Source: Glutamicibacter mishrai (GTDB lineage: Bacteria; Actinomycetota; Actinomycetes; Actinomycetales; Micrococcaceae). Taken from it: a stretch of 64,000 nucleotides of DNA. The notes beneath the pieces were generated by a model. The model made no database searches. It was not told where the DNA came from and worked only from the letters and a program-made list of their open reading frames with translations. Shown piece by piece: positions 1 to 7,375 of this stretch. The stretch spans positions 62,001 through 126,000 of the forward strand of contig NZ_CP032549.1 of the NCBI RefSeq assembly GCF_012221945.1, given 5' to 3'. Numbering within the stretch: position 1 is the first letter of the stretch; each line of letters begins with the position of its first letter. The position numbers and the translations under genes are program-made.

Positions 1-727
1 GGTTGTCGTACTCGATATGCTCCTTGCCGCGCATGGCATGGACGATCGGGGCGGCCAGCTTGTCGGCCAACGCGACCACTTCATCATGGGCGCCGGCCAC
101 ACCGGCACCGGCAAGGATGGTGACCTTGCGCGAGCCTTCGAGGATCTCGGCGGCCTGCTCCAATTCCGCTTCATTGGGCAGAACCCGGGGACTGGTCTTG
201 ACGATCTGCTGGGTCGCGGTTCGCTCCATCTCCGAAAGCGCCACATCCCCGGAGATCACCAACACGGCCACGCCGCGCTTCTCGATGGCCTCGCGCATCG
301 CGATCCGCAGCATCCGGGGCATCTGCTTGGGGTCGGAGACCTGTTCGGCATACACCGAGCAGCCTCGGAAGACCTCAACCGGATTGGTCTCCTGGAAATA
401 GTTGGACCCAATTTCCTCGGTGGGGATCTGGGCGGCGATGGCCAGCACCGGCACCCGGGAACGATTCGCGTCATACAAGCCGTTGATCAGGTGCAAGTTG
501 CCCGGGCCGCAAGAGCCCACGCACACGGCGATCTCGCCGGTGATTTCCGCCTCTGCCGCGGCGGCGAAGGCGGCGGCTTCCTCGTGGCGGTGATGCACCC
601 ATTGCATGCGGCCGTTCTCCCGCAGGGCATCGGTCAATCCATTCAGGGAATCTCCCGGGATGCCATAGATTCGGCGCACGCCCTGGGTGTCAAGCTGTTC
701 AATCAGGTGGTCGGCTACGGTAGGCAA
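1..727 (-). CDS. poxB: Pyruvate dehydrogenase (quinone)/pyruvate oxidase, C-terminus cut by window edge
   Basis: Thiamine-diphosphate enzyme that oxidatively decarboxylates pyruvate to acetate and CO2 and passes electrons to the membrane quinone pool. The reading frame is open from the start to the window edge (about 242 residues of roughly 580 expected), covering the N-terminal TPP-binding (pyrimidine) domain and the start of the central domain. Visible family marks are YGIPGDSLNGL near residue 22, the catalytic-Glu region HHRHEEAAAFAA near residue 45, and CVGSCGPGNLHLINGLYD near residue 70, which is the PoxB form of the motif shared with acetolactate synthases. The TTG start at 725-727 was chosen because CAGGAGG lies 6 nt upstream; the ATG inside that spacer is out of frame and soon hits a stop. 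Acetolactate synthase is the alternative, but the SCGPGNLHL wording favours PoxB. Confidence 0.85.
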   Translation of the reverse strand, partial: MPTVADHLIEQLDTQGVRRIYGIPGDSLNGLTDALRENGRMQWVHHRHEEAAAFAAAAEAEITGEIAVCVGSCGPGNLHLINGLYDANRSRVPVLAIAAQIPTEEIGSNYFQETNPVEVFRGCSVYAEQVSDPKQMPRMLRIAMREAIEKRGVAVLVISGDVALSEMERTATQQIVKTSPRVLPNEAELEQAAEILEGSRKVTILAGAGVAGAHDEVVALADKLAAPIVHAMRGKEHIEYDN

Positions 728-809
728 AACATTCCTCCTGCACACAATGTTCCAATGGGTCTACTGCTCACCCTACTGCGCCGTTCTCCCTTGTGCCATG
801 GATTTTGCC

Positions 810-878
810 TCCCGGACCAGGTTCCTCCCAACACACCATGAAGTGCCACAGACCACAAGAGACAGGAACCCTCCGGGA
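810..878. repeat. Imperfect long-loop inverted repeat between poxB and cupin gene
   Basis: Two arms can pair: TCCCGGA (810-816) with TCCGGGA (872-878), and GGTTCCT (820-826) with AGGAACC (864-870), separated by a small internal loop and closing a 37-nt loop. It lies between divergent genes, so it could be a leader structure for poxB, a regulator site for the cupin gene, or chance. No known riboswitch consensus was matched. Confidence 0.35.
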
Positions 879-894
879 CCGGGCACGGATTAGC

Positions 895-909
895 TAGGCT
901 GGAGAGATG
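895..909 (+). promoter_or_regulatory. -10 box TAGGCT placed for a leaderless cupin mRNA
   Basis: TAGGCT at 895-900 is followed by exactly six bases and then ATG at 907. TANNNT-N6/7-start is the usual layout of leaderless actinobacterial transcripts. A GGAGAG stretch lies in the gap, but it abuts the ATG and is too close to act as a normal Shine-Dalgarno. Confidence 0.5.
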
Positions 910-1269
910 ATGAACGAACCGCAGCGCATGGCCAATACCTCCAAGCTTCCGGCAGGAGCAAGCAATGGAGCGCTGTGGAAGCTGGAACCGGCAGATCGGG
1001 ACCTCGACGCCAACGTCATCTCCCTGGCACCCGGAGAGCAGATCGGCGAACATCTGGGACCTGCCTTGGATGTGCTGCTGCATGTCTTCGCCGGCTCGGG
1101 CATGTTGCACACCGCCAGCGGGCAGATCGAGCTGGAAGTCGGAGACATCATCTATCTGCCCGCGCACAGCCAGCGCCGTTTCACCGCCGGGGAGCATGGC
1201 CTGGCATATTTCTCGGTGCACCAGCGCAAGAACACCACGGGCCTGATGCCGGTGCCCCGACGCAGCTAG
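907..1269 (+). CDS. Small cupin-domain protein
   Basis: A single-domain cupin of 120 residues. The beta-barrel is visible as PGEQIGEHLGPALDVLLHVFAGSG (cupin motif 1 region, residues about 40-63) and GDIIYLPAHSQRRFTAGEHG (motif 2 region, about 80-99). Metal-ligand residues are only partly conserved: His47 is in the motif-1 region, but the HXH pair and the motif-2 His are displaced. It may therefore be a sensor or binding cupin rather than a metalloenzyme. It is divergent from poxB and has its own promoter. The start at 907 fits a leaderless message; the second ATG three bases on would give nearly the same protein. No specific substrate can be assigned. Confidence 0.75.
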   Translation: MMNEPQRMANTSKLPAGASNGALWKLEPADRDLDANVISLAPGEQIGEHLGPALDVLLHVFAGSGMLHTASGQIELEVGDIIYLPAHSQRRFTAGEHGLAYFSVHQRKNTTGLMPVPRRS

Positions 1270-1279
1270 CGCGCCAGTT

Positions 1280-2344
1280 CTAGCTGCTCCACACGCCCTC
1301 ATCGAGGAAGTGCTGCATCTGCGCTGCATAGGGCGCCAGATCAAGGCCCTGCTCGTCAAGCCACTGCTGGTTGTAATAGGTATTGGCGTAGCGTTCGCCG
1401 GAGTCGCAGATCAGCGTCACCACGCTGCCCTGCTGGCCGCGCTCGAGCATATCGGCGATGATCCCGAAGGCGGCATAGAGATTGGTCCCGGTCGAGCCGC
1501 CGGCGAAGTAGCGCGTCCTGGAGCGCAGGAAGTGCATGGCCGCCAAGGAAGCCGCATCCGGCACCTGCACCATGTGATCGATGACCCCGGGCATGAACGA
1601 GGCCTCCACCTTGGGCCTGCCGATGCCTTCGATCCGCGACCCGGTGCCGGTGGCGTAGGCCAGGTTGCCGCTGCGCCAGCCCTCGTAGAAGGATGAGCCT
1701 TCCGGGTCGGCGACGCAGACGCGGGTCTCGTGCTGCTTGTAGCGTGCGTAGCGCCCAAAGGTGGCGCTGGTTCCGCCGGTGCCGGCCCCCACCACGATCC
1801 AGCTGGGGATCGGGTGCGGTTCGGCAGACATCTGCGCGTACACCGACTCGGCGATATTGTTGTTGCCGCGCCAGTCGGTGGCCCGCTCGGCGTAGGTGAA
1901 CTGGTCAAGATAGTAGCCGGTGGATTCTGCCGCCAGCTCGCGGGCGGCGGCATCAACCTGGCCTGCGCCGTCGACCAAGTGGCATCGGCCGCCATAGAAC
2001 TCGATGAGCTTGATCTTCTCGGAGCTCGTCGAGGCGGGCACGACCGCGATGAATTGCAGGCCGAGCATCCGGGCGAAGTAGGCTTCGGAGACAGCGGTGG
2101 AACCGCTGGAGGCTTCCACCAGGGTGGTCCCCTCGGTGATGCGCCCGTTGACCAGACCATAAAGGATCAGTGAACGGGCAAGACGGTGCTTGAGCGAACC
2201 GGTGGGGTGCACCGATTCATCTTTCAGGTACAGCTCGATCCCCCATTGCGCGGGAAGTTCAAAACGCAGCAGGTGAGTATCCGCGCTGCGGTTCGCATCT
2301 GCATTGAGCTGAGAAATTGCATGTCGCACCCAAAGATCAGTCAT
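1280..2344 (-). CDS. cds1: PLP-dependent cysteine synthase-family protein, Cds1-like L-cysteine desulfhydrase
   Basis: Fold-type II PLP enzyme of 354 residues. The cofactor lysine is K52 in [11 protein letters not shown], the substrate/phosphate loop is [15 protein letters not shown] near residue 78, and a glycine-rich PLP phosphate-binding loop [17 protein letters not shown] lies near residue 189. The N-terminus ([19 protein letters not shown]) and the segment [18 protein letters not shown] closely resemble Mycobacterium tuberculosis Cds1 (Rv3684), known to degrade L-cysteine to H2S, ammonia and pyruvate, so this role is preferred over cysteine synthesis. It converges on the cupin gene (11 bp apart) and is divergent from the membrane-protein gene at 2368, with only 23 bp between the starts. 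The ATG at 2344 is preceded by a weak GTAGAAGA. Confidence 0.8.
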   Translation of the reverse strand: MTDLWVRHAISQLNADANRSADTHLLRFELPAQWGIELYLKDESVHPTGSLKHRLARSLILYGLVNGRITEGTTLVEASSGSTAVSEAYFARMLGLQFIAVVPASTSSEKIKLIEFYGGRCHLVDGAGQVDAAARELAAESTGYYLDQFTYAERATDWRGNNNIAESVYAQMSAEPHPIPSWIVVGAGTGGTSATFGRYARYKQHETRVCVADPEGSSFYEGWRSGNLAYATGTGSRIEGIGRPKVEASFMPGVIDHMVQVPDAASLAAMHFLRSRTRYFAGGSTGTNLYAAFGIIADMLERGQQGSVVTLICDSGERYANTYYNQQWLDEQGLDLAPYAAQMQHFLDEGVWSS

Positions 2345-2367
2345 TCTTCTACTCTAGCGGTGGCGTC

Positions 2368-3183
2368 ATGCCCAAACACGCCCATCATGATAAATTCAAA
2401 ATTGTGGAATTAAAGCTGGTTTCTGGTGGCTATGCAGTCCTGATGCTTCTGGGTTTGAGCTGGGCTGTCTGGGCGGTTTTCGCTGCGCCCGATCTGGAGG
2501 ACATTGCCGGTGGCTGGCTTGGACAAGACGCCACGGTCTCCTCTGTTCCGCTCATCGGCCTGCTCCCCTGGTTCGCCCTCATCCTCTGTCTCGCTGCCTA
2601 CGCCATCTGGCAAGGAGTCTCTCGGTGGCAGGTGCGGGTTCACCGGGAAATACGGCCTTGGGTCTTGGCCATGGTGCTGTTCAATGCGGCATGGGTCTTG
2701 TGCCTGCAGCGCGGACTGATCGGCTTGAGCCTGTTCGCTGGCGCGGCGCTGTTGGCTGTGCTCATTCGAATTGTCGTGGCCCTTGACCGAAGCACCCTGG
2801 AACACCAAATCGATCGCTGGATTACCAGGGCTTGTTTCGGGCTGTTTGCCGGTTGGCTATCAGTGATCATCGTTGCCGAGTCTTTGGCCTTTGCTGCGAT
2901 GCATCATGGAAACCCGCACTCCTTGATGTTCAAAGGATCCAGCGCTCTGGCGATTATCTTGCTCGCGTTGTTCCTCTGTGCTGTCAGTTTCAAGAATCCG
3001 ATGGGCATCTATTTGAACGCTGGAGCGTTGTGGGTCCTGGTCTGGATCATTCTCGACCGGTATTCAGGGCACGCCACGTCGCCGATCTTTGCCACGGTTT
3101 GCCTTGTTGCCGCGGTGATGATGCTGATCTGCCTGATCAGCGCCTTGCGTACCCGGATCCGGCGAATTCTGAGTTCGCACTGA
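2368..3183 (+). CDS. Polytopic membrane protein, possibly related to TspO-type tryptophan-rich proteins
   Basis: 271 residues with seven or eight hydrophobic helices (around residues 18-38, 63-82, 97-112, 117-137, 155-175, 190-210, 216-233 and 240-262). The pairing of LFNAAWVLCLQRGLIGLSL with a later LFAGWLSVIIVAESLA resembles the Firmicute-type TspO-related (tryptophan-rich sensory) family, but this is recognition by eye. Function unknown. The ATG at 2368 is preferred; a longer start at 2317 would run 28 bp into the divergent cds1 gene. The 23-bp divergent gap means at least one promoter must lie inside the neighbouring coding sequence. Confidence 0.6.
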   Translation: MPKHAHHDKFKIVELKLVSGGYAVLMLLGLSWAVWAVFAAPDLEDIAGGWLGQDATVSSVPLIGLLPWFALILCLAAYAIWQGVSRWQVRVHREIRPWVLAMVLFNAAWVLCLQRGLIGLSLFAGAALLAVLIRIVVALDRSTLEHQIDRWITRACFGLFAGWLSVIIVAESLAFAAMHHGNPHSLMFKGSSALAIILLALFLCAVSFKNPMGIYLNAGALWVLVWIILDRYSGHATSPIFATVCLVAAVMMLICLISALRTRIRRILSSH

Positions 3184-3199
3184 GCGCAACGCCCTGCGC

Positions 3200-3228
3200 T
3201 TGAGAGCCAACCGCTAGCTGGCTAGGGT
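3200..3228 (+). promoter_or_regulatory. Predicted sigma-70-type promoter of the gene at 3266
   Basis: TTGAGA (3200-3205), 17-bp spacer, TAGGGT (3223-3228), leaving a leader of about 30 nt with a GAGAGGAAAA ribosome-binding site before ATG 3266. Confidence 0.5.
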
Positions 3229-3265
3229 GGAGGATGAGGCCTAAAGGTCCATCAGAGAGGAAAAC

Positions 3266-3616
3266 ATGTCGAAGACTGCTAAGAGCTTTAAAGAAGTTGA
3301 AAAGTCGTTGGCGAAACTCGCCAAGGCTGCCAAGGAAGAGCTGCCCAAGGAAATCCGTGGCGGCTGGACCGAGGCTGTTTCCAGTGTCAACGCTGATGCC
3401 ATCAGCAAGGCTGGTTCCAACCTGATTGAAAATGTCACTGGCAATTCCAAGGCCGCACAGCGTGCCCGTGCCTCGGTGCAGAATGCAGTCCAGAACGCGC
3501 AGAAGAATCTGGTTCCGAAGGAAAAGTCCCACAAGGGCGGCAAGTTCCTGATTGTTTCGCTTATTGTTGCTGCCGTAGCCGCAGTGGTTCTCTCCCAGGT
3601 GCAGAAGAAGAACTAA
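3266..3616 (+). CDS. Lysine/alanine-rich helical protein with C-terminal membrane anchor
   Basis: 116 residues. The first ~90 are amphipathic and charged (SKTAKSFKEVEKSLAKLAK..., then NAVQNAQKNL) and likely helical or coiled. One hydrophobic helix near the C-terminus (FLIVSLIVAAVAAVVLSQV, about 92-110) ends in QKKN, giving a C-tail-anchored topology with the soluble part inside the cell. GAGAGGAAAAC precedes the ATG. No family is recognised. It has its own promoter and a strong terminator, so it is probably monocistronic. A cell-envelope stress or apolipoprotein-like role would be a guess. Confidence 0.65.
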   Translation: MSKTAKSFKEVEKSLAKLAKAAKEELPKEIRGGWTEAVSSVNADAISKAGSNLIENVTGNSKAAQRARASVQNAVQNAQKNLVPKEKSHKGGKFLIVSLIVAAVAAVVLSQVQKKN

Positions 3617-3640
3617 TTTTCCCAAAGCGTAGTTAAAGCG

Positions 3641-3683
3641 TCAGGGCGTGGCATCCGATGGATGCCACGCCCTGAGGCTTTTC
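3641..3683. terminator. Strong hairpin terminator between convergent genes
   Basis: A perfect 16-bp stem (3641-3656 with 3660-3675) closes a 3-nt loop and is followed on the plus strand by GGCTTTTCT. It lies between the convergent genes ending at 3616 and 3697 and can serve the plus-strand gene, possibly both. Confidence 0.85.
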
Positions 3684-3696
3684 TGCGACTAGTTCC

Positions 3697-6282
3697 TTAC
3701 TGCTTGGCCCGAGATCCGCGCGCGGACTTATAGGCCGCGGCGGCACCGAGCAGGGCCACCATCAACCCAACGGGAATCAGCCACAGGCTGTTGGCGCCGG
3801 TATCCGCCAAATCCCCCTCTCGTTCAGTCTGCACGACCTGCTCCGCATCAATTTCCTCGGATTCCTCGGATATCGAATCCTGCTCCTCTGCCTGCGGTTC
3901 ACGTTCAGGCTGGGACTGTTCAGGCTTCCCTGATTCCTCAGGATCCGCGGACTCTGGCGATTGCTCCGGGTCCTGTTCGTTCTCCTGCGGGGCCGGCGAG
4001 GACGGCGATTCGCTTGGCTCGGTGGTCGGGCTTGGCGAGCTGGAGTCCAGATCGAAGATATCGGCGGCCTGGCCCAGCGAGGCAAAAACTGTCTCACCGG
4101 TGGCCTCGTCTACGGCGTCGTTATCCGTGACTACATATACTTCCCCGCCAGCCACGGCCAGTCCTTCAAGTTTTTCTTGCGTCCACCCGTGCGTAGCTTC
4201 CAGCGTCGGCAAGACATCCGCGGCCAGCTTCTTGTTCAGCATGCTGACACCTGCATCTTCAGGCCGTTCGCCGTCTTCCGGCAATTCAACTTGGTAAACA
4301 GCTTTGTGCTTGGCTGCTGGACCAACCTGATTGTCACGTTCAATGACCGCGTACGAGCCATCGGGCAGAGCCGTGATTTCCGACAGCCCGTTCCAGGCTC
4401 CGTCCGCTGCTTGCTCCAAGTGGTATCCGTACCAGCTGAACTCGCCGGTTGCAGGCAGATATTTGCCAAGACGAACAAAATCTTCGCCCGGAACCTCGCG
4501 TTGCAGGGTGAAGATCACTTGCTCGTCCTCCCCGCTTCCGCGCACAGTGACGCCTTCCAGCCCCTGCTTCTGCAGTGAACCAACAGCTTCCTCCGGCAGC
4601 GGGACTTCTTCGATGACCGCGCCTGAATCATCGATTTCCACCAACATGTTCTCGGTTCCTTCGGCACCTTCGTGAGCGGCCCAGAAGCCTCCGTCTTCTC
4701 GTGCTGCCAGCCCTTCGAGATCAAGCTCGGTGCTTGCTCCGGTAACAGGGATCGAGCTGTCTACGGAGGCAGGGGCCCCAAGGGTGATGTCGTAGATTCG
4801 CGGCGCGTAAGCATTATCGCTGACTGCGTAGAGCTTCGTCGGGTCAGCTGGATCAGGGCTCAGCCCGCTGAGCGCGCCAAACGGAACCAGCGATTCCTGT
4901 TGTGATGCAAGTTGCGGGAATTGCGGGCTGTCGGCACCAATGGAATAGAGGGAGAGAGCTGAGCGCACATCGTCCTCATCGGTTTCGGAGGCGACCGCCA
5001 GGAGCCCGCGCTCTGGAATCGGCAAGATTCCTTCTGGCCCGTTGGTGCTCGGCAAGGTTTGCAGGTAACGCGGCTTCTTCGGATCCGAGAGGTCGTATAC
5101 GGCTACGAAATTGGCCCGCTCGGACGCAACAAAACCATAATCGACGCCGTTGAATCGTGAGATTGCCAGGCCCTCTGGTTCCGTGCCTTTCTTGTCTGTC
5201 CTCTTTTCCGGGAAGAGCCCTTGTCCCATTGCGAGGTGTTCAAAGCTGTTGCCTGAATCCCATACAACTTTTCCGGTGCGGGAATCAAAGATGGAGAATC
5301 CGCGGCTTCCACCTTTCCAGTCCCCTTCGTTGGCCGTGGCCAGGTACCGATCTTGGAGCCACGCCACAGCGTCTGGTTCTCGGGGGACGTCGTTTAGTGA
5401 ACCTTCCGTATCGAGCTGCCCGTCATCGCTCGTGTCGATTCCTTGCAGGTCGACATGTCCGGTGCTGAATGCCCGCTTGAGCTTTCCGCTTGGCAGGTCA
5501 ATGATGACCATGCCGTTATTTTCTTGGAGGGTAACGGCCAGCTGGTTTTTGGAGTTGATGCTCACGTACTCTGGCTCCGGGTCCTGTGGGGTGTCCAGGC
5601 CGGCTTTCGACAACAATGGCAACGCCTGCGGGTCGTTGGGAGTCCCTGACGTCAGCGGGACTTCGCGCAAGCTCCATTTGTCCGGGCTTTGCCCGTCCAG
5701 ATCGAGGATCGCCACTGCGCCCGCAGGCGCTTGCGGGAGCCCTCCGTCGCCGGCATCCTCATCACGTTCATTTTCGATGGCAATACCTGCGTAGGCGCCG
5801 TCTTTGGAGATCGCGATGGAATCGGGTTGCCCGGGCAGTTCGAAGCTGTGCACCAGCGAGCGGTCGGCGATGCGCACGACGTCCAGCCGGCCGGAGGGCT
5901 CGCTGTAGCTGGCGGACGTATTGACCACAACAAACACGTACGGCCCGTAGGCTGCGACGCTTGTAGGTTCGTCCTCGGCACTGCCAAGTTGATGCAGCCC
6001 CAGCAAACCGAGGCCCTTCGGGTTCGATGGATCTGAGATATCGACAAATCCGACGCTTCGGGACAAGGCATCCGAGTAGATGAGCGTCTTGCCGTCTTCT
6101 GAAACCGTGGAAATCTCTGCTGCCGTGGTTCCTTCGGCGCCATCCGGATGATTTTGGTACACCGGATACGTGGCGACCCGCTCAAAATAGTCACTATTGT
6201 CAGCAGCGGCGGGACTGGCGATACTCGCGGACAACACTGCTGCCGCGACTAATCCGATACTTTTACCTGCAGCGCGATGCAC
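3697..6282 (-). CDS. Secreted, LADTG cell-wall-anchored protein: choice-of-anchor-I beta-propeller plus esterase/phytase-like domain
   Basis: 861 residues: Sec signal peptide (about 1-27, SIGLVAAAVLSASIASPAAA); a beta-propeller-like region (about 35-440, with repeated VFVVVNT.., LDVVRIADRS and YVSINSKNQLAVTLQENNG strands typical of choice-of-anchor-I proteins); a phytase-like esterase domain (about 455-740, FGALSGLSPDPADPTKLYAVSD); a Pro/Ser/Glu-rich wall spacer (about 745-820); and a sorting signal with LADTG near 825, a hydrophobic helix and a basic tail (RGSRAKQ). LAXTG is the pentapeptide linked to class E sortases of high-GC Gram-positives. A role in organic phosphate/ester scavenging at the surface is likely, but the substrate is unknown. 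GGGAGAA lies 8 nt before the ATG. Single gene with its own promoter. Confidence 0.85.
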   Translation of the reverse strand: MHRAAGKSIGLVAAAVLSASIASPAAADNSDYFERVATYPVYQNHPDGAEGTTAAEISTVSEDGKTLIYSDALSRSVGFVDISDPSNPKGLGLLGLHQLGSAEDEPTSVAAYGPYVFVVVNTSASYSEPSGRLDVVRIADRSLVHSFELPGQPDSIAISKDGAYAGIAIENERDEDAGDGGLPQAPAGAVAILDLDGQSPDKWSLREVPLTSGTPNDPQALPLLSKAGLDTPQDPEPEYVSINSKNQLAVTLQENNGMVIIDLPSGKLKRAFSTGHVDLQGIDTSDDGQLDTEGSLNDVPREPDAVAWLQDRYLATANEGDWKGGSRGFSIFDSRTGKVVWDSGNSFEHLAMGQGLFPEKRTDKKGTEPEGLAISRFNGVDYGFVASERANFVAVYDLSDPKKPRYLQTLPSTNGPEGILPIPERGLLAVASETDEDDVRSALSLYSIGADSPQFPQLASQQESLVPFGALSGLSPDPADPTKLYAVSDNAYAPRIYDITLGAPASVDSSIPVTGASTELDLEGLAAREDGGFWAAHEGAEGTENMLVEIDDSGAVIEEVPLPEEAVGSLQKQGLEGVTVRGSGEDEQVIFTLQREVPGEDFVRLGKYLPATGEFSWYGYHLEQAADGAWNGLSEITALPDGSYAVIERDNQVGPAAKHKAVYQVELPEDGERPEDAGVSMLNKKLAADVLPTLEATHGWTQEKLEGLAVAGGEVYVVTDNDAVDEATGETVFASLGQAADIFDLDSSSPSPTTEPSESPSSPAPQENEQDPEQSPESADPEESGKPEQSQPEREPQAEEQDSISEESEEIDAEQVVQTEREGDLADTGANSLWLIPVGLMVALLGAAAAYKSARGSRAKQ

Positions 6283-6472
6283 TCGCTTCTCCCTTGTTAG
6301 GTGCTAGCCGTTTCCTCCCAAGATTCTCAGTGGAGAACAAATTGCCGGTGAACGAATGGCGACAAGCAGCGGGGCGAAACATGTCGAATGGTTCCGCTCA
6401 TCACATTTAGTTGCATCACTTCAACTACAAGCGGAGACTAGCAGTAATACTTCAATTTTCAAGGAGATCAAC

Positions 6473-7318
6473 ATGAAGCTGACGAATACCACCGTATTAG
6501 GCACCGGCGTGCTCGGTTCGCAGATCCTCTTTCAGACTGCCTACCATGGCCTGCCGGTCATCGGTTACGACATCAGCGATGCTGCGTTGCAGCTTGCTGC
6601 AGCTCGGCTCGACAGCCTGGTGGATGAGTACGCATCGTTCTTTGGCGACCCGGCCAAGGCGCAAGCGGCCCGGGCATCCATCCAGCTAACCTCGGATATG
6701 GCCTACGCGGTCGGGGATGCGGATTTGGTCATCGAAGCAGTGCCGGAGGATCTGAAGATCAAGGAAGAGACCTATCAGAAGCTTTCTTCCTTCGCCCCGC
6801 AGCGCACCATCTTCGCAACGAATTCTTCGACCTTGCTCCCGTCGGATATTTCCCCATTCACCGGACGGCCTGCACAGTTCCTGGCCTTGCACTACGCGAA
6901 TAACATCTGGAAAAACAACACGGGCGAAGTCATGGGCACCGCCGATACAAGCTCGGAAGCCTACGAAGCCGTAGTCGAATTCGCAGAAAGCACCGGGCTG
7001 GTCCCAATTCGCGTGCTCAAGGAGCAACCCGGCTACGTGCTGAACTCGCTGCTGGTCCCATTTCTCGAATCTGCCAGCCACCTGTTAGTCAACGAGGTCG
7101 CCGACGCTTCCACCATTGACACCACGTGGAAACTGGGCACTGGCGCGCCCTACGGCCCATTCGAAATCTACGACATCGTCGGATTGAATACTGCCTATCA
7201 CATCTCCAGCCACGGCGATGAAACCAGCAAGAAGTTTGCTGAACTGCTTAAGACGCAGTACATCGATCAAGGCAAACTAGGTGTCGCCACCGGCGAAGGA
7301 TTCTACAAGTACAACTAA
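6473..7318 (+). CDS. 3-hydroxyacyl-CoA dehydrogenase family NAD(P)-dependent oxidoreductase
   Basis: 281 residues. The N-terminal Rossmann fold has GTGVLGSQI (about 9-17) and an acidic residue closing beta-2 (YDISDAAL), indicating NAD. DLVIEAVPEDLKIKEETY near 85 and ATNSSTLLPSDI near 118 are standard for 3-hydroxyacyl-CoA dehydrogenases. The usual catalytic stretch HFFNPV is replaced by LHYANNIWKNN; the His is kept, but the following residues belong to a divergent subgroup. The C-terminal helical domain is complete (APYGPFEIYDIVGL). The ATG at 6473 was chosen for AAGGAGATCAAC just upstream rather than an upstream frame extension to 6356. Isolated gene, so the substrate (fatty acid, butyrate-type or carnitine-like) is open. 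Confidence 0.8.
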   Translation: MKLTNTTVLGTGVLGSQILFQTAYHGLPVIGYDISDAALQLAAARLDSLVDEYASFFGDPAKAQAARASIQLTSDMAYAVGDADLVIEAVPEDLKIKEETYQKLSSFAPQRTIFATNSSTLLPSDISPFTGRPAQFLALHYANNIWKNNTGEVMGTADTSSEAYEAVVEFAESTGLVPIRVLKEQPGYVLNSLLVPFLESASHLLVNEVADASTIDTTWKLGTGAPYGPFEIYDIVGLNTAYHISSHGDETSKKFAELLKTQYIDQGKLGVATGEGFYKYN

Positions 7319-7360
7319 ACGCCTCGCACCGCCCGGCATTCTGCTTAGTTGCCGCTCGGA

Positions 7361-7375
7361 TAGGATGGTTCGGTG
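7361..7375 (+). promoter_or_regulatory. -10 box TAGGAT placed for a leaderless ABC-F mRNA
   Basis: TAGGAT (7361-7366), six bases, then GTG at 7373; no Shine-Dalgarno is visible. Confidence 0.5.

Noticed and set aside
17..841. Plus-strand frame of 274 codons
   Set aside because: Antisense to the clear poxB frame; no homology-like content and a Gly/His/Arg-rich composition typical of GC-rich shadows.
728..906. Guanidine-I or other known riboswitch upstream of poxB
   Set aside because: Only scattered short similarities (GGTTCC, GGTCCGGGAG); the conserved core was not present in order.
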